From NCBI RefSeq assembly GCF_050789285.1, contig NZ_JBOUVX010000003.1:558001-622000 (forward strand): 64,000 nucleotides of DNA, read 5' to 3'. Positions 27,224 through 35,512 of this stretch are shown one piece after another (position 1 is the stretch's first letter; each line of letters opens with the position of its first letter). This DNA comes from CAVPWP01 sp050789285 (lineage in GTDB: Bacteria > Pseudomonadota > Alphaproteobacteria > Rhodobacterales > Rhodobacteraceae). The position numbers and the translations under genes were made by a program. The notes under the pieces were generated by a model. It was not told the DNA's origin. It saw nothing but the letters and a program-made list of their open reading frames with translations, and ran no database searches.

Positions 27224-28585
27224 ATGGATGACGATGCGGGCGCGGTCGACACGGGAACGATCGCGACATTGCTGAGGCAGACACAGTCCTTCTCGGCCCT
27301 GACCGACGAGCAACGCGACCACATCGCGCGCTCGGGCCGCGTGCTGCGGCTTGGACCGGGCGAGGAATTCATCCGCCAGGGAGAGATGGCAAGTTCGGCC
27401 TTCCTGATCGTCGACGGCACGGTGAACGTCGATGTGCGCACCGCAGCCGGCCGCGTGACAGTGGCCGTTCTTGGCCGTGGCAACCTGGTGGGGGAAATCG
27501 CGGCCTTCGCGATGACCGAGCGCACGGCAAGCGTGATCTCACGCACGCAGGTGACGCTTCTGCGGATCGAGCAGTCCACGATCCGCGCTCTTCTGGCGCT
27601 CAGCCCCGACGCGGCCGTGTCGATCATCGGTGAGCTTGGGCATCGCCTGCAAAGCCTGAACGGAACGATCGCGACGCTCACGCAGGCGACGCGGGCGCTC
27701 GCGGCCGGCGCGTTCGAGCCCGACATGCTGGACGTGCTTCGCCAAAGCGGCGACCGCCTTGCGCATTTCGCGGGCGTCTTCGCCGAGCTGGCGCACGAGA
27801 TCCAGGAAAAGCGGCTTCTGGCGCAGGAGATGGCGACGGCGGCCGAGATCCAGAGGGCCCTTCTGCCCCATCGGATCGACACACCGGGGGCGGGGGCCAC
27901 CTTCGACATCGCCGCCGCGATGACGCCGGCGAAGGACGTGGGCGGTGATTTCTACGACTATTTCCTGCTGGATCCGCAGACCCTTGCCGTCGCCGTGGGC
28001 GACGTGTCGGGAAAGGGCGTTCCGGCGGCGATCTTCATGAGCGTCTCGCGCACGGTGCTGCGCACGGTGGCCCGGCAGCGCCTTTCGCCGGCCGAAACCC
28101 TCGCGCAGGTCAACGATCTTCTGGCCGACGGCAACGCCGAAAGCATGTTCGTCACGCTTGTCTTCGGAACGCTCGACCTGCGCAGCGGTCGCTTCGCCTG
28201 GGCCAGCGGCGGGCACGAGGAGGTGTTCTTCTGCCTGCCTGGCCTGCCACCCGAGAAGGCGGCGCCTTCGGGACCCGCGCTGGGGTTCTTCGACGGCGCG
28301 CGGTTCCTTCAGCACGAGCGGCACTTGCCCCCGGGCGCGACCGTGGTTCTGGCGACGGACGGCGTAACCGAAGCCTTCGACGGGTCCCGGCAGGTTTTCG
28401 GCGAGGCCCGGACGATGGCGGCGCTTGCACGGTGGGCCGGGGCCGACGCGGCCGCGCTGGTCAAGGGGATCGAGGCCGACGTGGCGGCGCATGTCGGGGC
28501 CGAGCCGGCGTCGGACGACCTGACCTGCCTTGCGCTGCGCTACCTTGGGTCCGCGCCCGACGCGGCGGCCGACCCCGGGGCCTGA
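27224..28585 (+). CDS. cNMP-binding/PP2C-type (RsbU-like) serine phosphatase
   Basis: 453-aa signalling protein. Residues about 15-135 form a cyclic-nucleotide-binding-type beta roll (LGPGEEFIRQGEMAS, GNLVGEIAAFAMTERTASV); a helical linker with a coiled-coil stretch (AELAHEIQEKRLLAQEMATAAEIQRALLP) leads to a SpoIIE/RsbU phosphatase domain (about 215-445) with metal-binding DVGGDFYDY, GDVSGKG, ATDGVTEAF and DDLTCLAL. It would dephosphorylate a STAS antagonist such as the one at 29041. The ATG at 27224 is preferred over an upstream TTG at 27164, whose extra 20 residues are Arg-rich and domain-free. It overlaps the convergent RsbW-like gene by 46 bp. Confidence 0.88.
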   Translation: MDDDAGAVDTGTIATLLRQTQSFSALTDEQRDHIARSGRVLRLGPGEEFIRQGEMASSAFLIVDGTVNVDVRTAAGRVTVAVLGRGNLVGEIAAFAMTERTASVISRTQVTLLRIEQSTIRALLALSPDAAVSIIGELGHRLQSLNGTIATLTQATRALAAGAFEPDMLDVLRQSGDRLAHFAGVFAELAHEIQEKRLLAQEMATAAEIQRALLPHRIDTPGAGATFDIAAAMTPAKDVGGDFYDYFLLDPQTLAVAVGDVSGKGVPAAIFMSVSRTVLRTVARQRLSPAETLAQVNDLLADGNAESMFVTLVFGTLDLRSGRFAWASGGHEEVFFCLPGLPPEKAAPSGPALGFFDGARFLQHERHLPPGATVVLATDGVTEAFDGSRQVFGEARTMAALARWAGADAAALVKGIEADVAAHVGAEPASDDLTCLALRYLGSAPDAAADPGA

Positions 28586-28998
28586 CGGTCGAAGCGCAGG
28601 GTCAGGATGTTCCTCTCGCCGTCGCGCAGGTAGCCCACCGACGAAGCGAGGCGGCGCATGATCCCGATCCCCAGGCCGCCGATGGGGGTGTCGGCGATGT
28701 TCTCGACCGGTCCGGGGTTTTCTACCGACAGCGGATCGAAGGGACGGCCGGCATCGACGAGGCGGGCGACGATCGCGTCGGGGGCCACGCTGACACGCAG
28801 ATCGGCCCGGGCGGCACCGGGGTCGTCGAAGGCGTAGGACAGGACGTTGGTGACCGCCTCGTCGAGGCAGACCTTCACTTCGTCCGAAAGGGTCTTGTCG
28901 ACGCCATGCGCCGCCATGACGCCGTCAAGCCAGACGTTCATGCGCATCACCTCGGACAGATCCTGCGCGATCGGGAAGTCGTGGTGGGACGGCGTCAT
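28540..28998 (-). CDS. RsbW-like serine kinase / anti-sigma (antagonist) factor
   Basis: 152-aa GHKL-type ATPase. N-box DEVKVCLDEAVTNVLSYAF near residues 39-57 and G-box GGLGIGIMRRLAS near 107-119 are clear. Proteins of this kind phosphorylate a STAS partner and hold a sigma factor or other target inactive. The partner STAS gene lies 42 bp upstream on the same strand and the PP2C phosphatase gene converges on its 3' end, so the three form a partner-switch module. No sigma-factor gene is in the window, so the output is unknown. Confidence 0.85.
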   Translation of the reverse strand: MTPSHHDFPIAQDLSEVMRMNVWLDGVMAAHGVDKTLSDEVKVCLDEAVTNVLSYAFDDPGAARADLRVSVAPDAIVARLVDAGRPFDPLSVENPGPVENIADTPIGGLGIGIMRRLASSVGYLRDGERNILTLRFDRQAPGSAAASGADPR

Positions 28999-29040
28999 GG
29001 GTGCTGGGGCCGTCCCCGGCGCAGGGCCCGCATGGTCATT

Positions 29041-29379
29041 TCAGCGGGTCACCGAGGCGATCGCAGCCGACTCGTCGTCGACAAGGTTGATCAGACCCTG
29101 GACCCCGGTCGATTCAAGCACCTTGCGCGGGGTCTCCTGCGCGCCGTAGACGGCCATGCGCCCGCCGCGTTGGGCGATGGCCTTGGCGGATTTGACCAGC
29201 ACGCGGATTCCGATCGAGGCAAGGAAGTCGACGCCCGACAGGTCGACCACAAGCCGGCGCTCGCGTTCCGAGGCCGACCGGAACGGCGTGTCGGCCTCGG
29301 CCGCACCCGCGATGTCGAGCGCTCCGTGAAGCTCGATCTTCATGACGCCGTTCTCGAGGCGTTCCTGGCTCAGTTTCAT
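29041..29379 (-). CDS. RsbV-like STAS-domain anti-sigma antagonist
   Basis: 112-aa single STAS domain. The phospho-acceptor region DLSGVDFLASIGIRVLV has the conserved Ser at the usual place (SIGIR). The ATG at 29379 follows a GGAGAG ribosome site; the open frame to 29613 adds only low-complexity sequence. First gene of a two-gene minus-strand operon with the RsbW-like kinase. Dephosphorylation by the phosphatase at 27224 would release the kinase target. Confidence 0.88.
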   Translation of the reverse strand: MKLSQERLENGVMKIELHGALDIAGAAEADTPFRSASERERRLVVDLSGVDFLASIGIRVLVKSAKAIAQRGGRMAVYGAQETPRKVLESTGVQGLINLVDDESAAIASVTR

Positions 29380-29542
29380 GTCCGCTCTCCGTTGTGGGCG
29401 CTGTCGGGGACACCCTAGCGCGCCGGGGTCGGCCGCGCATAGCACTGCTTTTGTGACAGGACCATGACGGGCGGCCTTGGCAGGCGCGGACCCGACGATC
29501 CGCACCGGCCCAACCCAACCCGCCCCGGTCGACGCGTCCCGG
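29380..29542. other. Intergenic region without recognisable feature
   Basis: 163 bp between the STAS gene start and the stop of the GlxA-like regulator gene. It must hold the rsbV promoter, but I found no convincing -35/-10 pair, palindrome or small gene. Confidence 0.4.
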
Positions 29543-30517
29543 TCACCCCGTTCCGGCGCCGGCCGCCCGTCGAAGGTCGCGCGGACTTGCGCCGAACTCG
29601 GCCCGGAAGGCACGCGTCAGGGCGCTTGGATCGGCATAGCCGCAGCGCGCCGCGATCTCGGCCACCGACATCGGCGTGCCTTCGGCCAGCCGCCGCGCCT
29701 CGCGCAGGCGCAGCCCGCGATAGACCGCCTGCGGCGTGAGCGCGAAGGCGCGGCGGAAGGCGGCCTCCAGCGCGCGCTGCGACACGCCTGTCGCCTGCGC
29801 GACGGCCGCGACGGGAAGCGGGGTCTCGACCGTGCGGCGCATCACCGACAGCGCCGCGTCGACCACGGGGGCATAGGGCGCGTGCCGCCCTTGCCCCTGG
29901 TCGGCGCGGCGGGCAAGCGGCCGGTCGCTGTGCAGAAACAGCGACGCCACATCCAGCCGCAGCATCGCGCCATGCTGCGCCTCGATCAGGTCGAGGATCA
30001 GGTCGAAGGTCGTCGTCACCCCGCCGCAGGTGATCCGGTCGCCGTCGATCACATAGCGATCGGGGCGCACGTCGACGTCGGAAAAGCGTTCGGCGAAGGG
30101 CGTGATCTCGTCCCAGTGGATCGTGGCCCGGCGCCCCAACAGAAGCCCCGCCGCCGCCAGAAGCCAGGCACCGGTGTCCATGCCCACCACCACGCGAAAT
30201 CGCCGCGCGGCGGCACGCAGGGCCCGCAGGGTCGGCGCCGTGGAATGACGTCGAAAGCCGTAGCTTGGCATGACGAACAGGTAATCGCCGCCCGGATGCC
30301 GGGAAAGCGGCGCGTCGGGCTGTACCGGAAGGCCGCTTGACGACACGACGCCGGCGCCGTCGATGCTGAGAAACTGCCAGCGATAAAGCCCGCGCCCCGA
30401 CAGCGTGTTGGCCGCGCGCAGCGGCTCGACCGCGTTGGCAAGGCACAGGTTCGAGAAGCGGTCGAACAGCAGGACCCCGATTTCGCGCGTGGGGCCGTGG
30501 AAAGGCGAATTCTGCAT
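29543..30517 (-). CDS. GlxA/CdhR-like AraC-family regulator
   Basis: 324-aa regulator with an N-terminal DJ-1/PfpI-like domain (about residues 10-180; IGVLLFDRFSNLCLANAVEPLRAAN) and a C-terminal AraC double helix-turn-helix (VAAVAQATGVSQRALEAAFRR and VAEIAARCGYADPSALTRAFR). Regulators of this architecture control carnitine (CdhR) and glycine betaine (GbdR) catabolism in pseudomonads. It diverges from the carnitine-type operon starting at 30598, so activation of that operon by carnitine or betaine is a strong inference. The ATG at 30517 starts shortly before the domain; an ATG at 30562 would add 15 residues. Confidence 0.85.
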   Translation of the reverse strand: MQNSPFHGPTREIGVLLFDRFSNLCLANAVEPLRAANTLSGRGLYRWQFLSIDGAGVVSSSGLPVQPDAPLSRHPGGDYLFVMPSYGFRRHSTAPTLRALRAAARRFRVVVGMDTGAWLLAAAGLLLGRRATIHWDEITPFAERFSDVDVRPDRYVIDGDRITCGGVTTTFDLILDLIEAQHGAMLRLDVASLFLHSDRPLARRADQGQGRHAPYAPVVDAALSVMRRTVETPLPVAAVAQATGVSQRALEAAFRRAFALTPQAVYRGLRLREARRLAEGTPMSVAEIAARCGYADPSALTRAFRAEFGASPRDLRRAAGAGTG

Positions 30518-30542
30518 GATTGGCAGACTAATCCTGCATGAT
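30512..30542. promoter_or_regulatory. Direct repeat CTGCATGAT in the regulator/carnitine operon gap
   Basis: CTGCATGAT occurs twice, at 30512-ish and 30534-ish, about 22 bp (two helical turns) apart, in the 80-bp region between the divergent AraC-type regulator and acyl-CoA dehydrogenase genes. AraC-family activators bind direct repeats spaced in this way, so it is a candidate operator. The left copy overlaps the regulator start codon. Confidence 0.35.
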
Positions 30543-30597
30543 GATCCTGCGCAAGTCGGCATAGGCTGTCGCCGAAACGACAGGGATGTGCCGCGCC

Positions 30598-31758
30598 ATG
30601 CATTTCGGGCTGAGCGAAGAACAGGAGATGATCGTCACCACCGTGAGGGCGTTCGTCGAGAACGAGATCTACCCGCACGAGGCGCAGGTCGAACGGACGG
30701 GCGTGGTTCCCGAGGAGCTGGCGCAGGAGATCAAGCGCAAGACGATCGAGCTTGGCTTTTACGCCTGCAACTTCCCCGAAGAGGTCGGCGGCGCGGGGCT
30801 GTCGCACCTGGATTTCACGCTGGTGGAACGCGAGCTTGGGCGCGGCTCGATGGCGCTGACGCATTTCTTCGGGCGGCCGCAGAACATCCTGATGGCCTGT
30901 TCGCCCGAGCAGCGCGAACGCTATCTTCTGCCTGCCGTTCGGGGCGAACGGATGGATGCACTGGCCATGACCGAACCCGACGCGGGCTCGGACCTGCGCG
31001 GGATGAAGTGCAGCGCGGTCCGCAAGGGCGGCGACTGGGTAGTGAACGGATCGAAGCACTTCATCTCGGGGGCGGCGCATGCCGATTTCGTCATCGTCTT
31101 CGTCGCCACCGGCGAGGACCAGACCCCGAAGGGCCCCAAGAAGCGCATCACCTGCTTCCTCGTCGATCGGGGCACGCCCGGCTTCACCATCCGCGACGGC
31201 TACCGGTCGGTGTCGCATCGCGGCTATCCAAACTCGGTCCTCGAGTTCGACGACTGCAGGCTGTCGGACGCGCAGGTTCTGGGCGAGGTCGACGCGGGCT
31301 TCGACATCGTCAACGAATGGCTCTACGCCACACGGTTGACGGTCGCGGCCTTCTCGGTCGGTCGGGCGCGGCGCTGCTTCGATCACGCCCTGACCTACGC
31401 GGCCCAGCGGCGGCAGTTCGGTCAGCAGATCGCCAAGTTCCAGGGCGTAAGCTTCCAGATCGCCGACATGATCACCGAGATCGACGCCGCCGACCTGCTG
31501 ACGCTGGCGGCGGCCTGGCGGCTTGACCAGAAGCTGCCCGCCAACCGCGAGATCGCCTCGGCCAAGCTTTACGCGACCGAGATGCTGGCCCGCGTGACCG
31601 ACGCGACCTTGCAGATCCATGGCGGCATGGGGCTGATGGACGACCTGCCCATCGAGCGCTTCTGGCGCGACGCCCGGGTCGAACGGATCTGGGACGGCAC
31701 CAGCGAGATCCAGCGCCACATCATCAGCCGGGATCTGTTCCGGCCGCTCGGGGCCTGA
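30598..31758 (+). CDS. Acyl-CoA dehydrogenase, probably butyrobetainyl-CoA/crotonobetainyl-CoA (CaiA-like)
   Basis: 386-aa flavoprotein dehydrogenase of the acyl-CoA dehydrogenase family. Family stations: MTEPDAGSD (FAD/substrate loop), RQFGQQIAKFQ, the C-terminal IHGGMGLMDDLPIERFWRDARVERIWDGTSEIQ. The catalytic Glu would be in the ARVERIWDGTSE segment. It leads an operon whose third gene is a clear CaiD, so I infer dehydrogenation of gamma-butyrobetainyl-CoA to crotonobetainyl-CoA. The ATG at 30598 gives 12 bp from an AGGGA site; an ATG at 30586 would abut that site and is less likely. Confidence 0.8.
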   Translation: MHFGLSEEQEMIVTTVRAFVENEIYPHEAQVERTGVVPEELAQEIKRKTIELGFYACNFPEEVGGAGLSHLDFTLVERELGRGSMALTHFFGRPQNILMACSPEQRERYLLPAVRGERMDALAMTEPDAGSDLRGMKCSAVRKGGDWVVNGSKHFISGAAHADFVIVFVATGEDQTPKGPKKRITCFLVDRGTPGFTIRDGYRSVSHRGYPNSVLEFDDCRLSDAQVLGEVDAGFDIVNEWLYATRLTVAAFSVGRARRCFDHALTYAAQRRQFGQQIAKFQGVSFQIADMITEIDAADLLTLAAAWRLDQKLPANREIASAKLYATEMLARVTDATLQIHGGMGLMDDLPIERFWRDARVERIWDGTSEIQRHIISRDLFRPLGA

Positions 31759-31761
31759 TCC

Positions 31762-33795
31762 ATGCAGCCACTCGACCGCCTGCTGCGCCCCCGCTCGATC
31801 GCGGTCATCGGCGGCGGGGCCTGGTGCGCCAACATCGTCCGCCAATGCGGCACCATCGGCTTCGAAGGCGCGGTCTGGCCGGTGCATCCGACCAAGGCCG
31901 AGGTGGGCGGCCTGCCCGCCGTGCCCCGGCTGTCCGACCTGCCGGGGGCGCCCGACGCCACTTTCATCGGCGTGAACCGCGAGGCGACCGTGGGCATGGT
32001 GGCCGAACTGGCCGGCATGGGCGCGGGCGGCGCGGTCTGTTTCGCCGCCGGCTTCCGCGAGGCGCTGGCCGAACTTGCCGACGGCGCCGACCTCCAGGAC
32101 CGCCTTGTCGCCGCCGCGGGCGACATGCGCATCCTCGGCCCCAACTGCTACGGGTTCCTGAACTACCTCGACGGGGCGGCGCTCTGGCCCGACCAGCACG
32201 GCGGCCAGCGCGAGGCGACGGGTGTCGCCATCGTCACGCAATCCTCGAACATCGCGATCAACCTGACGATGCAGCGCCGGGGCCTGCCGCTGGCCTATGC
32301 CGTGACCGCCGGGAACCAGGCGCAGACCGGCTTGTCCGAGATCGGGACGACGCTTCTGGAAGACCCGCGTGTGACCGCGCTGGGGCTTCACATCGAAGGG
32401 ATCGACGACCTGGCCGCCTTCGCGCGCATGGCCACGACCGCCGCCCGCCTTGGCAAGCGCATCGTCGCGCTGAAGGTGGGCGCCTCGGAACAGGCGCAGG
32501 TCGCGACCGTGTCGCATACCGCCTCGCTTGCCGGGTCGGACGCCGGCGCCCGCGCGCTGTTCGAGCGGCTGGGGATCGTGCAGGTGGGCTCGCTCTCGGT
32601 CCTGCTCGAGACGCTGAAGCTTCTGCATGTCGCGGGGCCGCTCAGGACGGGGCGCATCGCGTCGCTGTCGTGCTCGGGCGGCGAGGCCAGCCTGATGGCC
32701 GACCGCGCCCTGGGCACGCGACTGTCCTATCCACCGCTCACCGATGCCCAGAAGACCGGCCTGCGCGCGGCGCTTGGGCCCAAGGTCGCGCTGGCCAACC
32801 CGCTGGATTACCACACGTATATCTGGGGCGATCAGGACGCGCTGACGCGGACCTTCACGGCCGCCGCCGACCCCGGCCTCGACCTGCTGTGCGTCGTGCT
32901 CGACTTTCCGCGCGCGGACCGCTGCACCTCCCCCGAGTGGCAATACGTGGTGAACGCCCTGCGCGCGACCCGGGACGCCACGGGGGTGCAGGTGGCGCTG
33001 ATCGGCTCGATCCCCGAGAACCTGCCCGAGGACGAGGCACGGCGCGCGATCGACCTTGGTATCGTCCCCTTCTGCGGGATGGACGAGGCGCTGGAAGCGA
33101 TGTCGGCGGCCGTGATGCCGGACCGGCCCTCGTCCCCCCCGCCCCTTGTGGCGGAGCTGCCGGCCGATCCCCGGCTTCTTGCCGAGGCCGAGGCGAAGGC
33201 CGCGCTTGCGGGCTTCGGCCTGGCGGTCCCGCGCATGGTGCGGGTCGGGGGTGCCGCCGGCGCGGCCGAGGCGGCCGAAGCGATCGGCTACCCCGTGGTT
33301 CTGAAGGGCGAAGGCTTCGCCCACAAGACCGAAGCCGGCGCCGTCGTGATCGGCCTGTCCGACGCCGATGCCGTGGCGCGGGCGGCGGCCGCGATGCCGG
33401 CGCCGTCGTTCCTGATCGAGGAACAGGTGACCGGCGCGGTGGCCGAGCTTCTGGTGGGCGTCGTCTGCGACCCGGCCAGCGGCCATGTCCTGACGCTGGG
33501 CGCGGGGGGCACGCTGACCGAACTGATGCGCGACCGCGTCTCGCTTCTGCTGCCGGTGACCGCGACCGACATCCGCGCGGCCCTCGAACGCCTCAGGATC
33601 GCGCCGGTGCTGCAGGGCTATCGCGGAAAGCCCGGCGCGAACCTCGATGCCATTGCCGAAGCCGTGCTGGCCGTGCAGGCTTACGTCGCCGCGCACCCGG
33701 GCCAAATCGACGAGGTCGAGATCAACCCGCTGATCTGCACGCCCGAACGGGCGGTGGCGGTGGACGCACTTGTCAGGAAGGGAGACCCGACATGA
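31762..33795 (+). CDS. ADP-forming acyl-CoA synthetase (Acd-like), putative betainyl/carnitinyl-CoA ligase
   Basis: 677-aa single-chain NDP-forming CoA ligase. The N-terminal CoA-binding domain (SIAVIGGGAWCANIVRQ), succinyl-CoA-ligase-like domains with the phospho-His region (SHTASLAGSDA) and a C-terminal ATP-grasp (YPVVLKGEGFAHKTEAGAV, EINPLI) are in the usual order. In this operon it probably activates gamma-butyrobetaine or carnitine to the CoA ester, the job of CaiC or CaiB in enterobacteria, neither of which is present. Starts 3 bp after the dehydrogenase stop and overlaps caiD by 4 bp. Confidence 0.82.
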   Translation: MQPLDRLLRPRSIAVIGGGAWCANIVRQCGTIGFEGAVWPVHPTKAEVGGLPAVPRLSDLPGAPDATFIGVNREATVGMVAELAGMGAGGAVCFAAGFREALAELADGADLQDRLVAAAGDMRILGPNCYGFLNYLDGAALWPDQHGGQREATGVAIVTQSSNIAINLTMQRRGLPLAYAVTAGNQAQTGLSEIGTTLLEDPRVTALGLHIEGIDDLAAFARMATTAARLGKRIVALKVGASEQAQVATVSHTASLAGSDAGARALFERLGIVQVGSLSVLLETLKLLHVAGPLRTGRIASLSCSGGEASLMADRALGTRLSYPPLTDAQKTGLRAALGPKVALANPLDYHTYIWGDQDALTRTFTAAADPGLDLLCVVLDFPRADRCTSPEWQYVVNALRATRDATGVQVALIGSIPENLPEDEARRAIDLGIVPFCGMDEALEAMSAAVMPDRPSSPPPLVAELPADPRLLAEAEAKAALAGFGLAVPRMVRVGGAAGAAEAAEAIGYPVVLKGEGFAHKTEAGAVVIGLSDADAVARAAAAMPAPSFLIEEQVTGAVAELLVGVVCDPASGHVLTLGAGGTLTELMRDRVSLLLPVTATDIRAALERLRIAPVLQGYRGKPGANLDAIAEAVLAVQAYVAAHPGQIDEVEINPLICTPERAVAVDALVRKGDPT

Positions 33796-34577
33796 CCGAC
33801 GGACCGATCCGCACCGAACGGCGCGGCGCCGTTCTTGAAGTCACGCTTGACCGGCCGAAGGCCAATGCCATCGACCTTGTCACCAGCCGGATCATGGGAA
33901 AGGTCTTCACCGACTTCCGCGACGATCCCGATCTGCGCGTGGCGATCCTGACGGCGGCGGGCGAGAAGTTCTTCTGCCCCGGCTGGGATCTGAAGGCCGC
34001 CGCCGCCGGCGACGCGGTCGACGGCGACTATGGCGTCGGCGGCTTCGGCGGGTTGCAGGAATTGCGCGGGCTCAACAAACCCGTGATCATGGCGGTCAAC
34101 GGCATCTGCTGCGGCGGCGGGCTTGAGCTTGCGTTGTCGGGCGACATCATCCTGTGCGCCGAGCACGCCACCTTCGCCCTGCCCGAGATCCGCTCCGGCA
34201 CGGTGGCTGACGCCGCCTCGATCAAGCTGCCGCGCCGCATCCCCTATCACATCGCGATGGAGATGCTGATCACCGGCCGCTGGATCGACGCGGCGGAAGC
34301 CGCGCGCTGGGGCCTTGTGAACCGCGTCCTTCCGGCAGAGGATCTTCTGCCCGTGGCCCGCGCCATGGCCGACGAGATCGCGGCGGGCCCACCGCTGGTC
34401 ATGGCCGCGATCAAGGAAGTCGTGCGCGAGGCCGAAGGCATGAAGTTCCAGGACGCGATGAACCGGATCACGAAAAGCCAGTTCGAGACGGTCGAACGCC
34501 TTTACCGGTCCGAGGACCAGAAGGAAGGCGCCCGCGCCTTCGCCGAGAAACGCGACCCGGTCTGGAAGGGCCGCTGA
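33792..34577 (+). CDS. caiD: Carnitinyl-CoA dehydratase / crotonobetainyl-CoA hydratase
   Basis: 261-aa crotonase-fold enzyme, the same length as E. coli CaiD. It shares long stations with CaiD from memory: LTLDRPKANAID-like start, FRDDP-LRVAI, GAGEKFF--GWDLKAAA-G, GGFGGL, GGG-ELAL--D, FALPE, and the identical C-terminus FAEKRDPVWKGR. The oxyanion-hole glycines and both acidic residues (Glu in GGGLELAL and in FALPE) are retained. It interconverts crotonobetainyl-CoA and L-carnitinyl-CoA. The ATG at 33792 overlaps the ligase stop by 4 bp. Here it most likely works in the hydration direction to make carnitine. Confidence 0.92.
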   Translation: MTDGPIRTERRGAVLEVTLDRPKANAIDLVTSRIMGKVFTDFRDDPDLRVAILTAAGEKFFCPGWDLKAAAAGDAVDGDYGVGGFGGLQELRGLNKPVIMAVNGICCGGGLELALSGDIILCAEHATFALPEIRSGTVADAASIKLPRRIPYHIAMEMLITGRWIDAAEAARWGLVNRVLPAEDLLPVARAMADEIAAGPPLVMAAIKEVVREAEGMKFQDAMNRITKSQFETVERLYRSEDQKEGARAFAEKRDPVWKGR

Positions 34578-34588
34578 GGGAGGAACCC

Positions 34589-35503
34589 ATGCCGCTTGCC
34601 ATGAACCGCGAGGTCTTCATCACCTGCGCCGTCACCGGATCGGGGGGCACGCAGGACAGGTCCCCGCATGTGCCGCGCAGCCCCAAGCAGATCGCCGAAA
34701 GCGCGATCGCGGCCGCGAAGGCCGGCGCGGCGGTCGTGCATTGCCACGTCCGCGACCCCGAGACCGGCAAGCCATCGCGCAAGGTCGCCTACTACCGCGA
34801 GGTGACCGAGCGCATTCGCGACGCCGAGGTCGATGTGGTCCTGAACCTGACCGCCGGCATGGGCGGCGACATGGTCTTCGGCCCGCCGAGCGCGCCGCTG
34901 CCGCTCAACTCCGCGGGCACCGACATGGGCAGCGCCGAGGACCGGATGGCCCATGTCGCCGAATGCCTGCCCGAGATCTGCACGCTTGACTGCGGCACGA
35001 TGAACTTCGCCGAGGCCGACTATGTCATGACGAACACGCCCGGCATGCTGCGGGCTATGGGCGGCATGATGACCGACCTCGGCGTCCTGCCCGAGATCGA
35101 GGCCTTCGACACCGGGCATCTGTGGTTCGCCAAGGAACTGGTGCGGGAAGGCGTGCTGAAGTCGCCCGCGCTGGTCCAGTTGTGCATGGGCGTGCCCTGG
35201 GGCGCGCCCGACGACCTCAACACCTTCATGGCGATGGTCAACAACGTGCCGTCCGACTGGACATGGTCGGCCTTCTCGCTTGGCCGGCACCAGATGGCCT
35301 ATGTCGCGGCGGCCGTGCTTGCGGGGGGCAACGTGCGGGTGGGGCTCGAGGACAACCTCTGGCTCGACAAGGGGGTGCTCGCGACGAACGCGCAGCTTGT
35401 CGAGCGCGCGGTAGGCATCATCGAGGGGATGGGCGCCCGCGTCATCGGCCCGGCCGAGGTCCGCAAGAAGCTGGGCCTCGTGAAACGCGCGCCGCGCGGC
35501 TAG
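34589..35503 (+). CDS. Beta-keto acid cleavage enzyme (BKACE), 3-dehydrocarnitine type
   Basis: 304-aa DUF849/BKACE TIM-barrel enzyme. Zn-binding His51 and His53 (HCHVRDPETGKPS) and the C-terminal GLEDNLW with its metal/substrate Glu are present. BKACEs cleave a beta-keto acid with acetyl-CoA to acetoacetate and a new acyl-CoA. Members linked to carnitine dehydrogenase turn 3-dehydrocarnitine into betainyl-CoA and acetoacetate (CdhC in Pseudomonas). The fused carnitine dehydrogenase two genes downstream makes that assignment very likely. A GGAGG site 5 bp upstream supports the ATG at 34589. Confidence 0.88.
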   Translation: MPLAMNREVFITCAVTGSGGTQDRSPHVPRSPKQIAESAIAAAKAGAAVVHCHVRDPETGKPSRKVAYYREVTERIRDAEVDVVLNLTAGMGGDMVFGPPSAPLPLNSAGTDMGSAEDRMAHVAECLPEICTLDCGTMNFAEADYVMTNTPGMLRAMGGMMTDLGVLPEIEAFDTGHLWFAKELVREGVLKSPALVQLCMGVPWGAPDDLNTFMAMVNNVPSDWTWSAFSLGRHQMAYVAAAVLAGGNVRVGLEDNLWLDKGVLATNAQLVERAVGIIEGMGARVIGPAEVRKKLGLVKRAPRG

Positions 35504-35512
35504 GGGGCTGCC

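Noticed and set aside
30049..33705. 1218-codon minus-strand open frame
   Set aside because: Antisense to the acyl-CoA dehydrogenase and CoA ligase genes, which have clear domains and ribosome-site context.
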